The notes under the pieces were generated by a model that worked only from the letters and a program-made list of their open reading frames with translations, was not told the DNA's origin and did not search any database. Of a stretch of 50,511 nt of DNA, positions 25,584 through 33,276 are shown piece after piece (positions within the stretch are counted from its first letter, which is position 1; each line of letters begins with the position of its first letter). Source of the DNA: Firmicutes bacterium UBA995 (GTDB lineage Bacteria > Bacillota > Sulfobacillia > UBA995); contig DBBB01000009.1 of the NCBI GenBank assembly GCA_002291985.1, positions 1-50,511 on the forward strand, read 5' to 3'. The translations under genes were made by a program, and so were the position numbers.

Positions 25584-27182
25584 GTGAGAAGGCAATCTTT
25601 CCTCCAAGGGGCCATGACGCTTGCCGCCGCCGGCCTGATCAGCAGAGCCCTGGGTGCCGTATACCGGATCCCCCTGACGCGCATCTTGGGCGACGAAGGG
25701 ATGGGCCTGTTCCAGATGGCGCATCCCATCTACGCCGCCATCCTCACCATATCTACCGTCGGGTTCAATGTGGCCATCTCGAAGCTGGTAGCGGGGCATC
25801 TAGCTCGGGGGATGATCGGCGCGGCACGACGCACGTTCCAGATCTCCCTGGTACTGATGGGAGCGCTTGGTCTCCTGTTCTCCGTGTTGATGTTCTTCAC
25901 CGCCCGACCCATTGCCGTTCACGTCGCCCATAATCTGGATGCCTACTACCCCATTGTCGCCCTCTCCCCCGCCATCTTCATCGTATCGGTGGCTTCGGCC
26001 TTGCGTGGTTATTTTCAGGGACAGCAAATCATGACACCCACCGCCATCTCTCAAGTGCTGGAGCAGATGGTGAGGGTTGCGACCATGCTGGTGCTCGGGT
26101 ACTACCTGTTGCGGATCGGTCTACCCCACGTAGCCGCGGGCCCGACTTTCGGAGCTTCGGCGGGAGGATTGGCGGGCTTACTCGCTTTGCTGGTCATTTT
26201 CCGGCATAGAAGGGCACCTTCTCCTCTGCTGGAGCCCCGTCCGCCGGGAGGCGACCCGTCCCCCCGGGGGGTCGTAGCGTCGGTCCTGCGTTTGGCCGTC
26301 CCGATATCGCTTGCCGGCATCGTGGTATCGGTCATGAACCTCATCGATCTGGTGGTCGTACCCAACCGGCTCATCGCCATCGGCTTCACTCCCACCGATG
26401 CCACCCGCCTCTACGGACAGCTTACCGGCATGGCCCTCACTCTGGTTAACATGCCGACCGTGTTGACCTCGGCGCTGCAGGCGAGTCTGGTCCCGTCAAT
26501 ATCTGAAGCACAGGCAATCAACGATAAGGCATCCATCCAGGCCCGCACGACCGCCGGCATCCGGATAACCTTACTCATGGCCATACCGGCGACCGTGGGG
26601 CTGTACTTGCTGGCCACTCCCATTGCCGACCTGTTGTTCGGAATACCGGAGGCGGGTCCTCCCATAGCCGCCATGTCCGGTGGCCTCTTGTTTCTGAGCC
26701 TGCAGCAGACGACCAGCGGTGTCTTGCAAGGACTGGGTCGTACGGATCTCCCCGTGCGCAACCTGCTTCTCGGCGCGTTGTGCAAACTCGTTGTGAGCTG
26801 GATTCTGACCGGCATCCCCGCTTTTGGCATACGCGGGGCCGCCCTCGGCACCACCCTGGGCTTCATGGTAGCCGCCAGCTTGAATCTGGCCGGGGTCAAG
26901 GCGCTTACCGGGGCCGGGGTTTCGGTTAAGGACACGCTCGTGAAGCCGATCGGGGCAACGATTGCGATGGGCCTGGCGGCCGTGGGGGGATATCGCTGGT
27001 TCTTCTCCCTCCTCGGCAGCAATGGGCAAGCCACGCTGATCGCCATCACTCTGGCCATGGCCGTGTACGTGCTGGTCTTGCTCTTGAGTGGAGGCTTGCG
27101 CGAGCGCGACTTCGAACTCGTGCCGGCGGCCGGTCCCCGGCTCGCCCGGTGGCTGAAGGGCAAGGGGGTCTTCCGCCGATGA
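25584..27182 (+). CDS. SpoVB/MurJ-like oligosaccharide flippase (MOP superfamily)
   Basis: A 532-residue polytopic membrane protein with about 14 hydrophobic segments. The N-terminus RRQSFLQGAMTLAAAGLISR and the segment YRIPLTRILGDEGMGLFQMA are typical of SpoVB/YabM proteins, which move lipid-linked cell-wall precursors or related glycans across the membrane. The GTG at 25584 matches the family N-terminus (QSFLKGA); the GTG at 25512 would add 24 proline-rich residues. The gene stops inside the mazG start (overlap of four bases). SpoVB is sporulation-linked, but paralogues occur in non-sporulating cells too. Confidence 0.88.
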   Translation: MRRQSFLQGAMTLAAAGLISRALGAVYRIPLTRILGDEGMGLFQMAHPIYAAILTISTVGFNVAISKLVAGHLARGMIGAARRTFQISLVLMGALGLLFSVLMFFTARPIAVHVAHNLDAYYPIVALSPAIFIVSVASALRGYFQGQQIMTPTAISQVLEQMVRVATMLVLGYYLLRIGLPHVAAGPTFGASAGGLAGLLALLVIFRHRRAPSPLLEPRPPGGDPSPRGVVASVLRLAVPISLAGIVVSVMNLIDLVVVPNRLIAIGFTPTDATRLYGQLTGMALTLVNMPTVLTSALQASLVPSISEAQAINDKASIQARTTAGIRITLLMAIPATVGLYLLATPIADLLFGIPEAGPPIAAMSGGLLFLSLQQTTSGVLQGLGRTDLPVRNLLLGALCKLVVSWILTGIPAFGIRGAALGTTLGFMVAASLNLAGVKALTGAGVSVKDTLVKPIGATIAMGLAAVGGYRWFFSLLGSNGQATLIAITLAMAVYVLVLLLSGGLRERDFELVPAAGPRLARWLKGKGVFRR

Positions 27183-27865
27183 TGGACCACTCGCCCCCTG
27201 GTTGCCGCTATCCCCTGGACGCGCTGGTGGACACCATGCAAACCCTGCGCCGCCGTTGTCCCTGGGATCGGGAGCAAGACCATCGGACGCTCAGGAGCTA
27301 CGTCCTGGAGGAAGCGTACGAACTGGTCGATGCCATCGATTCCGGTTCATCGCATAAGCTGGTTGACGAACTGGGAGACTTACTCCTGCAGGTAGTGTTC
27401 CATTGCGTCATCGGCATGGAACAGGAGACATTCGACCTCAATCGGGTGGTGGAGGGGATCGGAGAGAAGCTGCGCCGGCGACACCCTCACGTCTTCGGGG
27501 ACTCGACCGCGAGCACCAGCCGGGCAGTGTTGGCCCAGTGGAGTCGCTCAAAGGCGGAGGAGTCCGGCGCCATCCTGGGGAACATACCCCGCAGTCTGCC
27601 CGCGCTGATGCGGGCGGCGCGGGTGCAATCGAGGGCCAGCGCCGCAGGCATCGGGGACGAAGTCTCCGGGGGTTTTGCTGCGGTTCTTCCGCAGACCGGG
27701 AGTTCGCTGGAGCGGGCAACGGGGGAACTCCTCCTCGGCATCGCCCTGACCGCCGCCACGCGAGGAGTGGACCCCGAGGCAGCCCTACATGAGGCAACCG
27801 ATCGCCTCATCCATGAGTTGAATCAGAAAGTCAGGGCGGGGAGGGGCAAGGATGAACAAGGGTGA
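27179..27865 (+). CDS. mazG: Nucleoside triphosphate pyrophosphohydrolase MazG
   Basis: 228 residues. The first MazG domain is intact with CPWDREQDHRTLRSYVLEEAYEL, DELGDLLLQVVFH and the RRHPHVFGD element, partly quoted. In the second domain the metal-binding EExxE helix, normally in the form EELAE, is not recognisable, so only the first domain is likely to be active, as expected since one site dominates in some homologues. Bacillus YabN has an extra N-terminal tetrapyrrole methylase domain that is absent here. Two ATG codons in tandem occur at the start. The stop codon overlaps the HU remnant. Confidence 0.92.
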   Translation: MMDHSPPGCRYPLDALVDTMQTLRRRCPWDREQDHRTLRSYVLEEAYELVDAIDSGSSHKLVDELGDLLLQVVFHCVIGMEQETFDLNRVVEGIGEKLRRRHPHVFGDSTASTSRAVLAQWSRSKAEESGAILGNIPRSLPALMRAARVQSRASAAGIGDEVSGGFAAVLPQTGSSLERATGELLLGIALTAATRGVDPEAALHEATDRLIHELNQKVRAGRGKDEQG

Positions 27866-27986
27866 TCTCGTGAACAGCGTGGCCAACCGTTCGGGAATGA
27901 CCAGAAAGCAAGCGGAACAAGCCGTGACCGCCGTGTTCGACAGTATTGCCGATGCCCTCGCATCGGGGGATCGGGTGGCAGGCTGA
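27852..27986 (+). pseudogene. HU DNA-binding protein, truncated to the first 44 residues
   Basis: The ATG at 27852 follows GGGGCAAGG and encodes NKGDLVNSVANRSGMTRKQ and the next helices up to SIADALASGDRVAG, then TGA. This is the helical dimerisation part of HU; the beta-arm DNA-binding half (GFGTFEVRERAAR and what follows, about 46 residues) is missing. No other frame nearby contains it; the S4-domain gene begins 17 nt after the stop. In related Clostridia hup lies in this place, between mazG and the S4-domain gene. Either a deletion remnant or a residual dimerisation peptide; I treat it as a pseudogene. Confidence 0.85.
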
Positions 27987-28002
27987 TACGGGGAGCGACG
28001 GG

Positions 28003-28269
28003 GTGCGCCTGGACAAGTTCCTCAAGCTGTCGCGACTGGTGCGTCGCCGGACCGTTGCCCGCGACTTGGCCGATCAGGGTCGCGTGCTCGTCAACGGACG
28101 ACCCGGCAAACCCGCTACCGGGGTGCGGCCGGGCGACGCGATCCGCCTGGACTTCGGCAGTCGCACGCTGCACGTCGAAGTAAGGTCTACCCACTCGGCG
28201 GCGGATCCTGACAGCATGTACCTCATAACTCAACCGGAATCTGGCAGCGTCCAATCCGTCCCGCGGTAG
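28003..28269 (+). CDS. rqcP: S4-domain RNA-binding protein, RqcP/YabO family
   Basis: An 88-residue S4 domain: VRLDKFLKLSRLVRRRTVA, LADQGRVLVNGRPGKPAT, RPGDAIRLDFG. RqcP works with RqcH in ribosome-associated quality control on 50S subunits with obstructed nascent chains. The GTG at 28003 has GGGGAG at 27990-27995; the longer frame upstream overlaps the HU remnant. Length and position after mazG/hup equal Bacillus yabO. The yabP and yabQ genes that normally follow it are missing. Confidence 0.93.
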   Translation: MRLDKFLKLSRLVRRRTVARDLADQGRVLVNGRPGKPATGVRPGDAIRLDFGSRTLHVEVRSTHSAADPDSMYLITQPESGSVQSVPR

Positions 28270-28470
28270 GCACTTGAGGAGGCGAGGGAGGCACTGCATC
28301 TGCTCGAGCATGGTGGCGCAGAAAAGCGCGGTGGCCCGATCAGCTGGTCCGGTTGGCTCTGGCGTGCGCTCCGGATCCCCGTTCTCGGCGTCATCTACGT
28401 CATCGCCGGCCCACCGGCACTACTGGTCGACATCCTCACCCCCCGGCGCCGGCTCGCCGCCGGCTGGGTA

Positions 28471-29187
28471 GTGGGTTACATGCTGCTGGCCTTGGCCGCG
28501 ACCTGGGGCGGTTGGATTCTCGGCGAGTTCGAGGAAGATGCCGAGTGGCAGTGGACAGTCCAGCTTACCGAGAGCTACTACCAGGCCCGGGACAACCTCC
28601 AGGACCTTCCCTATGCCGATCTGATAAGGCTGTACGCAGCCCGCAACGACCTCGACCCGGCGCTCGTCGCAGCCGTAATCCAGTTGGAGAGCGCGTATGA
28701 CCCGAACGCCGTGTCGCGGGCGGGAGCCCGGGGGCTGATGCAGATCCTGCCTTCTACCTGGCGATATCTGCATCCCGAGTCACTTTGCCCTGGAAACCAC
28801 GCGCCGCCTTCTTGCGGGCCTGGATGCATTTTCGATCCTGCTGCCAACATTCGAGGGGGGACCACCTACCTCCGCTTGCTGCTGGGTGAGTTCCATGGCG
28901 ATGTGGTTCTCGCAACCGCCGCATACAACGCGGGGCCTTCGGCCGTGCGTCGCCTGGGGCGTCAGGAGCCGGCCGGCATTCCCCCCTTCCGCGAGACCCG
29001 CCAGTACGTGAGGAACGTCCTGTACCGGTGGGCTTACCTCCGGGAAGAGCCCAGACAGATGGTGATGTCCATGGAACTCGGCGCCATGGGACGTCTGGCC
29101 TCGGGAGTCCGCGCCTTCAGCGCTGGCCTCTGGCTCCTATTTTGCCTGTGGACCTTACGCCGGCTACCGTGGACGCTCGAGCGGTGA
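28471..29187 (+). CDS. Lytic transglycosylase (SLT domain), membrane-bound; true start probably upstream
   Basis: SLT-type lysozyme-like domain with the catalytic Glu in VIQLESAYDPNAVS, then ARGLMQILPSTW and ATAAYNAGPSAVRRL. It cleaves peptidoglycan glycan strands. One membrane segment precedes the domain and another follows near the C-terminus. The GTG at 28471 is the first standard start but has no Shine-Dalgarno site, and the same frame is open back to 28270 and encodes a further hydrophobic segment (IPVLGVIYVIAGPPALLVDIL); good purine tracts there precede only CTG codons. It takes the position of yabP/yabQ, between rqcP and divIC. Confidence 0.85.
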   Translation: MGYMLLALAATWGGWILGEFEEDAEWQWTVQLTESYYQARDNLQDLPYADLIRLYAARNDLDPALVAAVIQLESAYDPNAVSRAGARGLMQILPSTWRYLHPESLCPGNHAPPSCGPGCIFDPAANIRGGTTYLRLLLGEFHGDVVLATAAYNAGPSAVRRLGRQEPAGIPPFRETRQYVRNVLYRWAYLREEPRQMVMSMELGAMGRLASGVRAFSAGLWLLFCLWTLRRLPWTLER

Positions 29188-29337
29188 TTCCCGTAAACCC
29201 CGACGAGTCCCGCGCACAGGATTGGGGGGAAGGGGAGGCAACTGGACTCGGGACTTGCGGCCGGACTCATGGAAGGACTTGAGGTACAGGCGGCGAACCG
29301 GTGGTTCGGGGTCATGCGGGCAAGGGGGTGCAGGCAG

Positions 29338-29715
29338 GTGAGACAGCGTTTCCGCGGATCGTCATCGGCGGGCAAAGTAATCCCCTTTCCTACCCCGCGG
29401 ATGCTGCCTGCACGCCCGCGCGTCGCACGTCGGATCCGACTTGGTCGCCTGTTCTTCGTGGTATTGGCCGGTTACCTGCTGGTCGCCGCCGGCTTCGAGG
29501 TCATAAGGCTGGCCGAGCTTCGCGGAGAGCTTCGCCGCGTCCGCGAAAAGGTCGCCCTGCAAGAAGCAGTAAATGCCGGTTTACGCGAGCAGATCGGCTA
29601 TACGCAAACCGATGACTATCTCGAACAGGCAGCCCGCCAGCTTGGCCTGGTGCGGCCGGGTGAGATCCTCTTCTTGCTCCCCGAATCCTTCACGACACCC
29701 GATTCCGGCAGGTGA
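29338..29715 (+). CDS. divIC: Septum formation initiator, DivIC/FtsB family
   Basis: A basic N-terminal head, one membrane helix (LFFVVLAGYLLVAAGFEVI), a coiled coil of about 30 residues, then DDYLEQAARQLGLVRPGEI, the DivIC/FtsB signature. It is part of the FtsL/DivIB/DivIC divisome subcomplex. The GTG at 29338 is preceded by AAGGGGGTG and gives 125 residues, the Bacillus length; ATG codons at 29269 and 29314 are alternatives. Followed by the promoter of two tRNA genes. Confidence 0.9.
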   Translation: MRQRFRGSSSAGKVIPFPTPRMLPARPRVARRIRLGRLFFVVLAGYLLVAAGFEVIRLAELRGELRRVREKVALQEAVNAGLREQIGYTQTDDYLEQAARQLGLVRPGEILFLLPESFTTPDSGR

Positions 29716-29776
29716 AGGGCCGGACAAACCCCTGCTTGGCGCCGCGCGGCGGAGCGGTCCGTGGTGGAGCGTTCCG

Positions 29777-29805
29777 TTGACCATGACGCCTGTACGTACT
29801 ATAAT
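29777..29805 (+). promoter_or_regulatory. Sigma-A promoter for the tRNA pair
   Basis: TTGACC, a 17-nt spacer and TATAAT, 22 nt before the first tRNA base. Near-consensus and ideally spaced. Confidence 0.85.
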
Positions 29806-29827
29806 GATGGAGCATTCGGCGACCCGT

Positions 29828-29903
29828 GGCGGCGTAGCTCAGGGGCTAGAGCATGCGGTTCATACCCGCAGAGTCGCTGGTTCAAATCCAGCCGCCGCTA
29901 CCA
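29828..29903 (+). tRNA. tRNA-Met (CAT), elongator
   Basis: The acceptor GGCGGCG pairs with CGCCGCT (one G-U), discriminator A and encoded CCA follow. The anticodon stem TGCGG/CCGCA closes a loop TTCATAC with anticodon CAT. The sequence matches elongator tRNA-Met rather than initiator (no C-A mismatch at 1-72). A lysidine-modified tRNA-Ile2 also has CAT but typical features favour Met. Confidence 0.95.
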
Positions 29904-29920
29904 AGGATTTCAAGCTCGGT

Positions 29921-29996
29921 GGGCCATTAGCTCAACTGGTAGAGCATCCGACTCTTAATCGGACGGTTTAGGGTTCGAGTCCCTGATGGCCCACCA
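29921..29996 (+). tRNA. tRNA-Lys (CTT)
   Basis: The acceptor GGGCCAT pairs perfectly with ATGGCCC, followed by A and encoded CCA. The anticodon loop CTCTTAA gives CTT. It follows tRNA-Met by 17 nt and shares its promoter. Its 3' end is a classic place for integration, though no att repeat was found by eye in the next 200 nt. Confidence 0.96.
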
Positions 29997-30037
29997 ACTC
30001 TATGAGGGTGTTTGCGGGAGAAGGACGCGCCACAGGG

Positions 30038-30096
30038 TTGGCTGACAGTCATTCTGACAGCCAAACGAGAGGGGCGCGGATGGTGAATCCACGCCC
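30038..30096. repeat. Two adjacent inverted repeats downstream of the tRNAs
   Basis: TTGGCTG (30038-30044) pairs with CAGCCAA (30058-30064); GGGGCGCGGAT (30071-30081) pairs with ATCCACGCCCC (30086-30096) with one mismatch. On the minus strand the second is followed by a short T-rich stretch, so it could terminate the MFS transcript that ends at 30196. The 200-nt region 29997-30195 otherwise holds nothing that I recognise. Confidence 0.45.
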
Positions 30097-30195
30097 CCGC
30101 CCGGCCTATCCGAAGCTGAAAAGGGGTCAAGATCGTGAACCCATTCGCCGATTGACCGAGTAGAATCCGCCGCGAGCCTCACCTGCGATATCATC

Positions 30196-31479
30196 CTACC
30201 GGGCTTTGTCTTGCCGGCGGTCGAGCAGGTACAGCAGCCGATACAGCAAACTTGCCCCGGCACGGAAGGCCGCGCACAGCAAGAAGGCCCGGGTGAAGCC
30301 GAGTCGGCCCAGAAGTGCCACCCCGAGCATCGGCGCTACCACGCTCGAGAGGTTGACCGCTGAAGTGTAGTAGGCAATATAGGTCGCTTTGTGTTCTTCC
30401 GGCGTTACCTCTAGCAGGCAGTTGAACAGGGACAGGGCGACCCCCGAGAAGACCGCGCCTATGAGCAGGTTGAAGGCCGCCAGGGTGGGCAGGTTGGTGG
30501 AGTAGGCGTATATCACCGGCACCACCCAGAGCCCTGCGCTCGACACACTCAAGGTCCACATGTGTCCCCGCCGTTCTGCTTGCCTTGCCCAGAAGCCGAA
30601 ACCCAGCAAGGTCCCGCCGGTGTTGACCAGACTCAGAAGGCCGATCCACGTATTGCTGGCTTCCAATACCCGCACCTGATAGATCGTGAACAGCGGCCAG
30701 GGTGTCTGCCAGGCCAGGTAGAACACCGCCGACGCCAGGGTATAGCGCACAAAACGCGCGCGAAGGGGGACGCGATCCAGGGAACCCGGTGGCTGGAGTA
30801 CGCTGGGGCTTTCGATAGGCGCCGGCGGAATCTCAAGGCGGTTGAGGATTGCCAGCTCGCCCAGCGCGAACAGGAACCCTAACCCGAAGGCGATCTGGTA
30901 GCCGAGGGGCTGCCGGACCAGGTCGATGGTCTGGCCGGCCAGCAGGACGGTGCCGGCACCGGCCAGACTCATCAGGCGGTTGCGAGTCGCAAAAGCGGCG
31001 GCGCGTCGCTCGGGGGGAATGACCCGCGATATCAGGGCTTGCCAGCCAACATTCCCCACCGCGCCGGGCAGGTTCATCAAGGCGACCGCGGCCACCAGGA
31101 GCGCAGCCTGACGGCCGGGGTCGAACAGGGGGATGATGGCCAAGACAAGATAGAACGCGCGGTGTGCCAGAAGGAAACGACAGGTCCAACCCTTGCGATC
31201 GGTGCGCGAGTCCAGAAAGCGGGCGCCGGGTATCATGGCCAACAGACTCATCATCGCCGGAAGGGACGAAAGCAGAGCGACCTGCACGTTGGAGGCGCCG
31301 ATGCGGACGGCGAAGATGCCCATGAAGGGGCCAACGAGGTTGGCGGACATCATTGCCAGCACGCCGTTCAAGGCGTTGAGGGTCAAGTTCTTGCGGAGGA
31401 CCGGATCGGGGGGGGCTGACGGGAGCACGCTATCGACAAGCACTTGCCGCAAGTGGCCCCAGGGGGGGACCCGCCGCAC
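30196..31479 (-). CDS. Major facilitator superfamily transporter
   Basis: 427 residues with about 12 hydrophobic segments in two halves. The loop between segments 2 and 3 reads GARFLDSRTDRKGW, an MFS motif A-like GxxxDRxxR variant. Charged, basic N-terminal tail before the first helix at about residue 33. A GTG start at 31479 is preceded on the minus strand by GAGAGGAAG. The substrate cannot be inferred. It is the only minus-strand gene between 10113 and 44530 and sits where spoIIE is found in Bacillus, next to a tRNA gene, consistent with a later insertion. Confidence 0.87.
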   Translation of the reverse strand: MRRVPPWGHLRQVLVDSVLPSAPPDPVLRKNLTLNALNGVLAMMSANLVGPFMGIFAVRIGASNVQVALLSSLPAMMSLLAMIPGARFLDSRTDRKGWTCRFLLAHRAFYLVLAIIPLFDPGRQAALLVAAVALMNLPGAVGNVGWQALISRVIPPERRAAAFATRNRLMSLAGAGTVLLAGQTIDLVRQPLGYQIAFGLGFLFALGELAILNRLEIPPAPIESPSVLQPPGSLDRVPLRARFVRYTLASAVFYLAWQTPWPLFTIYQVRVLEASNTWIGLLSLVNTGGTLLGFGFWARQAERRGHMWTLSVSSAGLWVVPVIYAYSTNLPTLAAFNLLIGAVFSGVALSLFNCLLEVTPEEHKATYIAYYTSAVNLSSVVAPMLGVALLGRLGFTRAFLLCAAFRAGASLLYRLLYLLDRRQDKAR

Positions 31480-31693
31480 GTTGATCTTCCTCTCAGGATA
31501 GCCGCATGATAGGCCTCACAGGGACCGACCGGAAGGCCGTTCGCGCAAGGGGTCTTCCACGAAGCCCGGGCTTTTGCCTTCCAGTGGCCCTTCTGCTGCG
31601 CGTCAGCGACCTTCGGTCGCAGGCGGGCCGTGCAGGAGGACGATTGGTTGCCATGAAGAAGACCCCGGATCGAAACGGGGGGGGCAGCCGGTC

Positions 31694-33139
31694 ATGAAAG
31701 GACGCTGGTTTGTGGAGAGCATTGCCGATATCGTCACCCGGCGCCGGCTGATCGAGCCGGGGCAGGGGGTCCTTGTGGGCGTGTCCGGCGGTCCGGATTC
31801 CGTCGCCTTGTTTCACGTACTGACCATCCTTGCCCCCGATCACGGGTGGGATGTCTCGGCAGGCCACCTGAACCACGGACTCCGCGGGGAGGCCTCCGAG
31901 GAAGATGCTCGATACGTGTGCGCCCTGGCTTCCTCGCTCAAGCGCGGTTGCATCGAAGAGCAAGTGAAGGTACGGGAGATGGCCCGCCTCGCCGCCGTGT
32001 CCCTTGAGCAGGCCGGCCGCACCGCCCGTTATTCTTTCTTCCGGCGCGTCGCTGACGAACGCGGGCTGCAACGGGTTGCGACCGGACACACCCTGGATGA
32101 TCAGGCAGAGACCGTGCTCCTCCGCTTGTTGCGCGGCGCGGGGGTCGAGGGACTGGCCGGGATACCCTGGCAGCGGCCCATCGCGGTGGACTCGGCCGTC
32201 CAGGTGGTCAGGCCGTTACTGGGGACTACTCGCGAGGAGATACTGGAATACTGCGCGGCGGTGGACCTGAAACCGCGCATCGATGCCAGCAACGACGACC
32301 TCGGGTTCTGGCGCAATCGGGTCCGGCACCTGCTCATGCCATTGCTTGAGGGGGAGTTCACGCCCAACATACGCCAGTTGCTGGGCCGGACTGCGGCCAT
32401 CTGCCGGGAAGAAACCATCGTCCTCAATCACGACACGGACCTGGCATTCCCCGCAGCTTTGTTGGCGCAGACGGACGACTCGCTGGTGCTCGATCGATCG
32501 TTCATGCTGGAACAAGCTCCTGGCAGGTGCCGGCGAATCCTGAGGCGTGCCCTGATGAGCATGGAGTTGACTCCGGAATACGGTCATGTGGAGTCCGTGA
32601 CCGACCTCGTACGCGGGGCGGCGGAAGGGGCGGCAGTGCACCTGCCGGGGGGAGTTGTCGCGGTCCTCCAGGAAGAGGGACGCCTGCTCCTGTCACGGGG
32701 CATATCGCTGACGACTCCTCGCCCATGGCGCGGGATCTACAATCTTGCCATCCCCGGTGATACCCATGTGCCCGAACTCGGAGTGCACTTTCATGCCTCC
32801 TGGCTTGAGGGGGAGGAGGCTCGGCGAGTGGTGAGCGGCGATCTGCCCGGACACATTGCCGTGCTCGACGCAGCGGCTATCGAGCAACCCTTGCAGGTTC
32901 GCACCCGCCGCGAGGGGGATCGGTTCCGCCCCCTGGGCATGACGGGAACGCGAAAGCTGAAGGACTTTCTGATGAGCGCACGCATCCCCCGGACGGAACG
33001 CGACCGGGTGCCGCTCGTCATGTCGGCGGGACAGATTGCCTGGGTGGCCGGACATCGCGCCGACGATCGCTTTCGGGTGACCGCGCACACCCGACTGGCC
33101 CTGCAACTTGAATGCTATCGCTACTCGCCCCGGGACTAA
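31694..33139 (+). CDS. tilS: tRNA(Ile)-lysidine synthase
   Basis: Makes lysidine at C34 of tRNA-Ile2 so that it reads AUA. N-terminal PP-loop VGVSGGPDSVALFHVL, AGHLNHGLRG, ATGHTLDDQAETVLLRLLRG, followed by a substrate-binding domain and the C-terminal TilS domain (RREGDRFRPLGMTGTRKLKDFL, partly quoted). The ATG at 31694 gives 481 residues, normal. The 214 nt upstream, between it and the divergent MFS gene, hold no convincing gene. The hpt gene usually found between tilS and ftsH is missing. Confidence 0.95.
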   Translation: MKGRWFVESIADIVTRRRLIEPGQGVLVGVSGGPDSVALFHVLTILAPDHGWDVSAGHLNHGLRGEASEEDARYVCALASSLKRGCIEEQVKVREMARLAAVSLEQAGRTARYSFFRRVADERGLQRVATGHTLDDQAETVLLRLLRGAGVEGLAGIPWQRPIAVDSAVQVVRPLLGTTREEILEYCAAVDLKPRIDASNDDLGFWRNRVRHLLMPLLEGEFTPNIRQLLGRTAAICREETIVLNHDTDLAFPAALLAQTDDSLVLDRSFMLEQAPGRCRRILRRALMSMELTPEYGHVESVTDLVRGAAEGAAVHLPGGVVAVLQEEGRLLLSRGISLTTPRPWRGIYNLAIPGDTHVPELGVHFHASWLEGEEARRVVSGDLPGHIAVLDAAAIEQPLQVRTRREGDRFRPLGMTGTRKLKDFLMSARIPRTERDRVPLVMSAGQIAWVAGHRADDRFRVTAHTRLALQLECYRYSPRD

Positions 33140-33156
33140 CACGGGACTGGGGGCAA

Positions 33157-33185
33157 TTGCCCTCGCCCATCATGTATGGTAGAAT
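33157..33185 (+). promoter_or_regulatory. Sigma-A-type promoter for ftsH
   Basis: TTGCCC, 17-nt spacer, TAGAAT. The transcript would start near 33192 and begin about 25 nt before the small leader ORF. Confidence 0.6.
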
Positions 33186-33216
33186 TAGACTTGCTCTTTT
33201 CCAAAGGAAAGGAGCC

Positions 33217-33276
33217 ATGAAGTTCTTCGAAGCCTCCGAGTCTGAGGGGCGACCGCCAGGAGGAGGAATCGACTGA
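33217..33276 (+). CDS. 19-residue leader ORF directly upstream of ftsH
   Basis: ATG preceded by AAAGGAAAGGAG, the strongest Shine-Dalgarno site in this region, then 19 codons (MKFFEASESEG ... GGGID) and TGA. The TGA abuts the GTG start of ftsH (TGAGTG) and the frame is the same. The ftsH ribosome binding site AGGAGGAGG lies inside the leader's Pro-Gly-Gly-Gly codons. Translation of the leader would thus be coupled to ftsH, or read-through would give an N-terminal extension. No homologue known to me. Confidence 0.6.
   Translation: MKFFEASESEGRPPGGGID

Noticed and set aside
29927..30130. 67-codon minus-strand ORF over tRNA-Lys
   Set aside because: Half of it is the reverse of the tRNA; this kind of ORF is a well-known annotation artefact.
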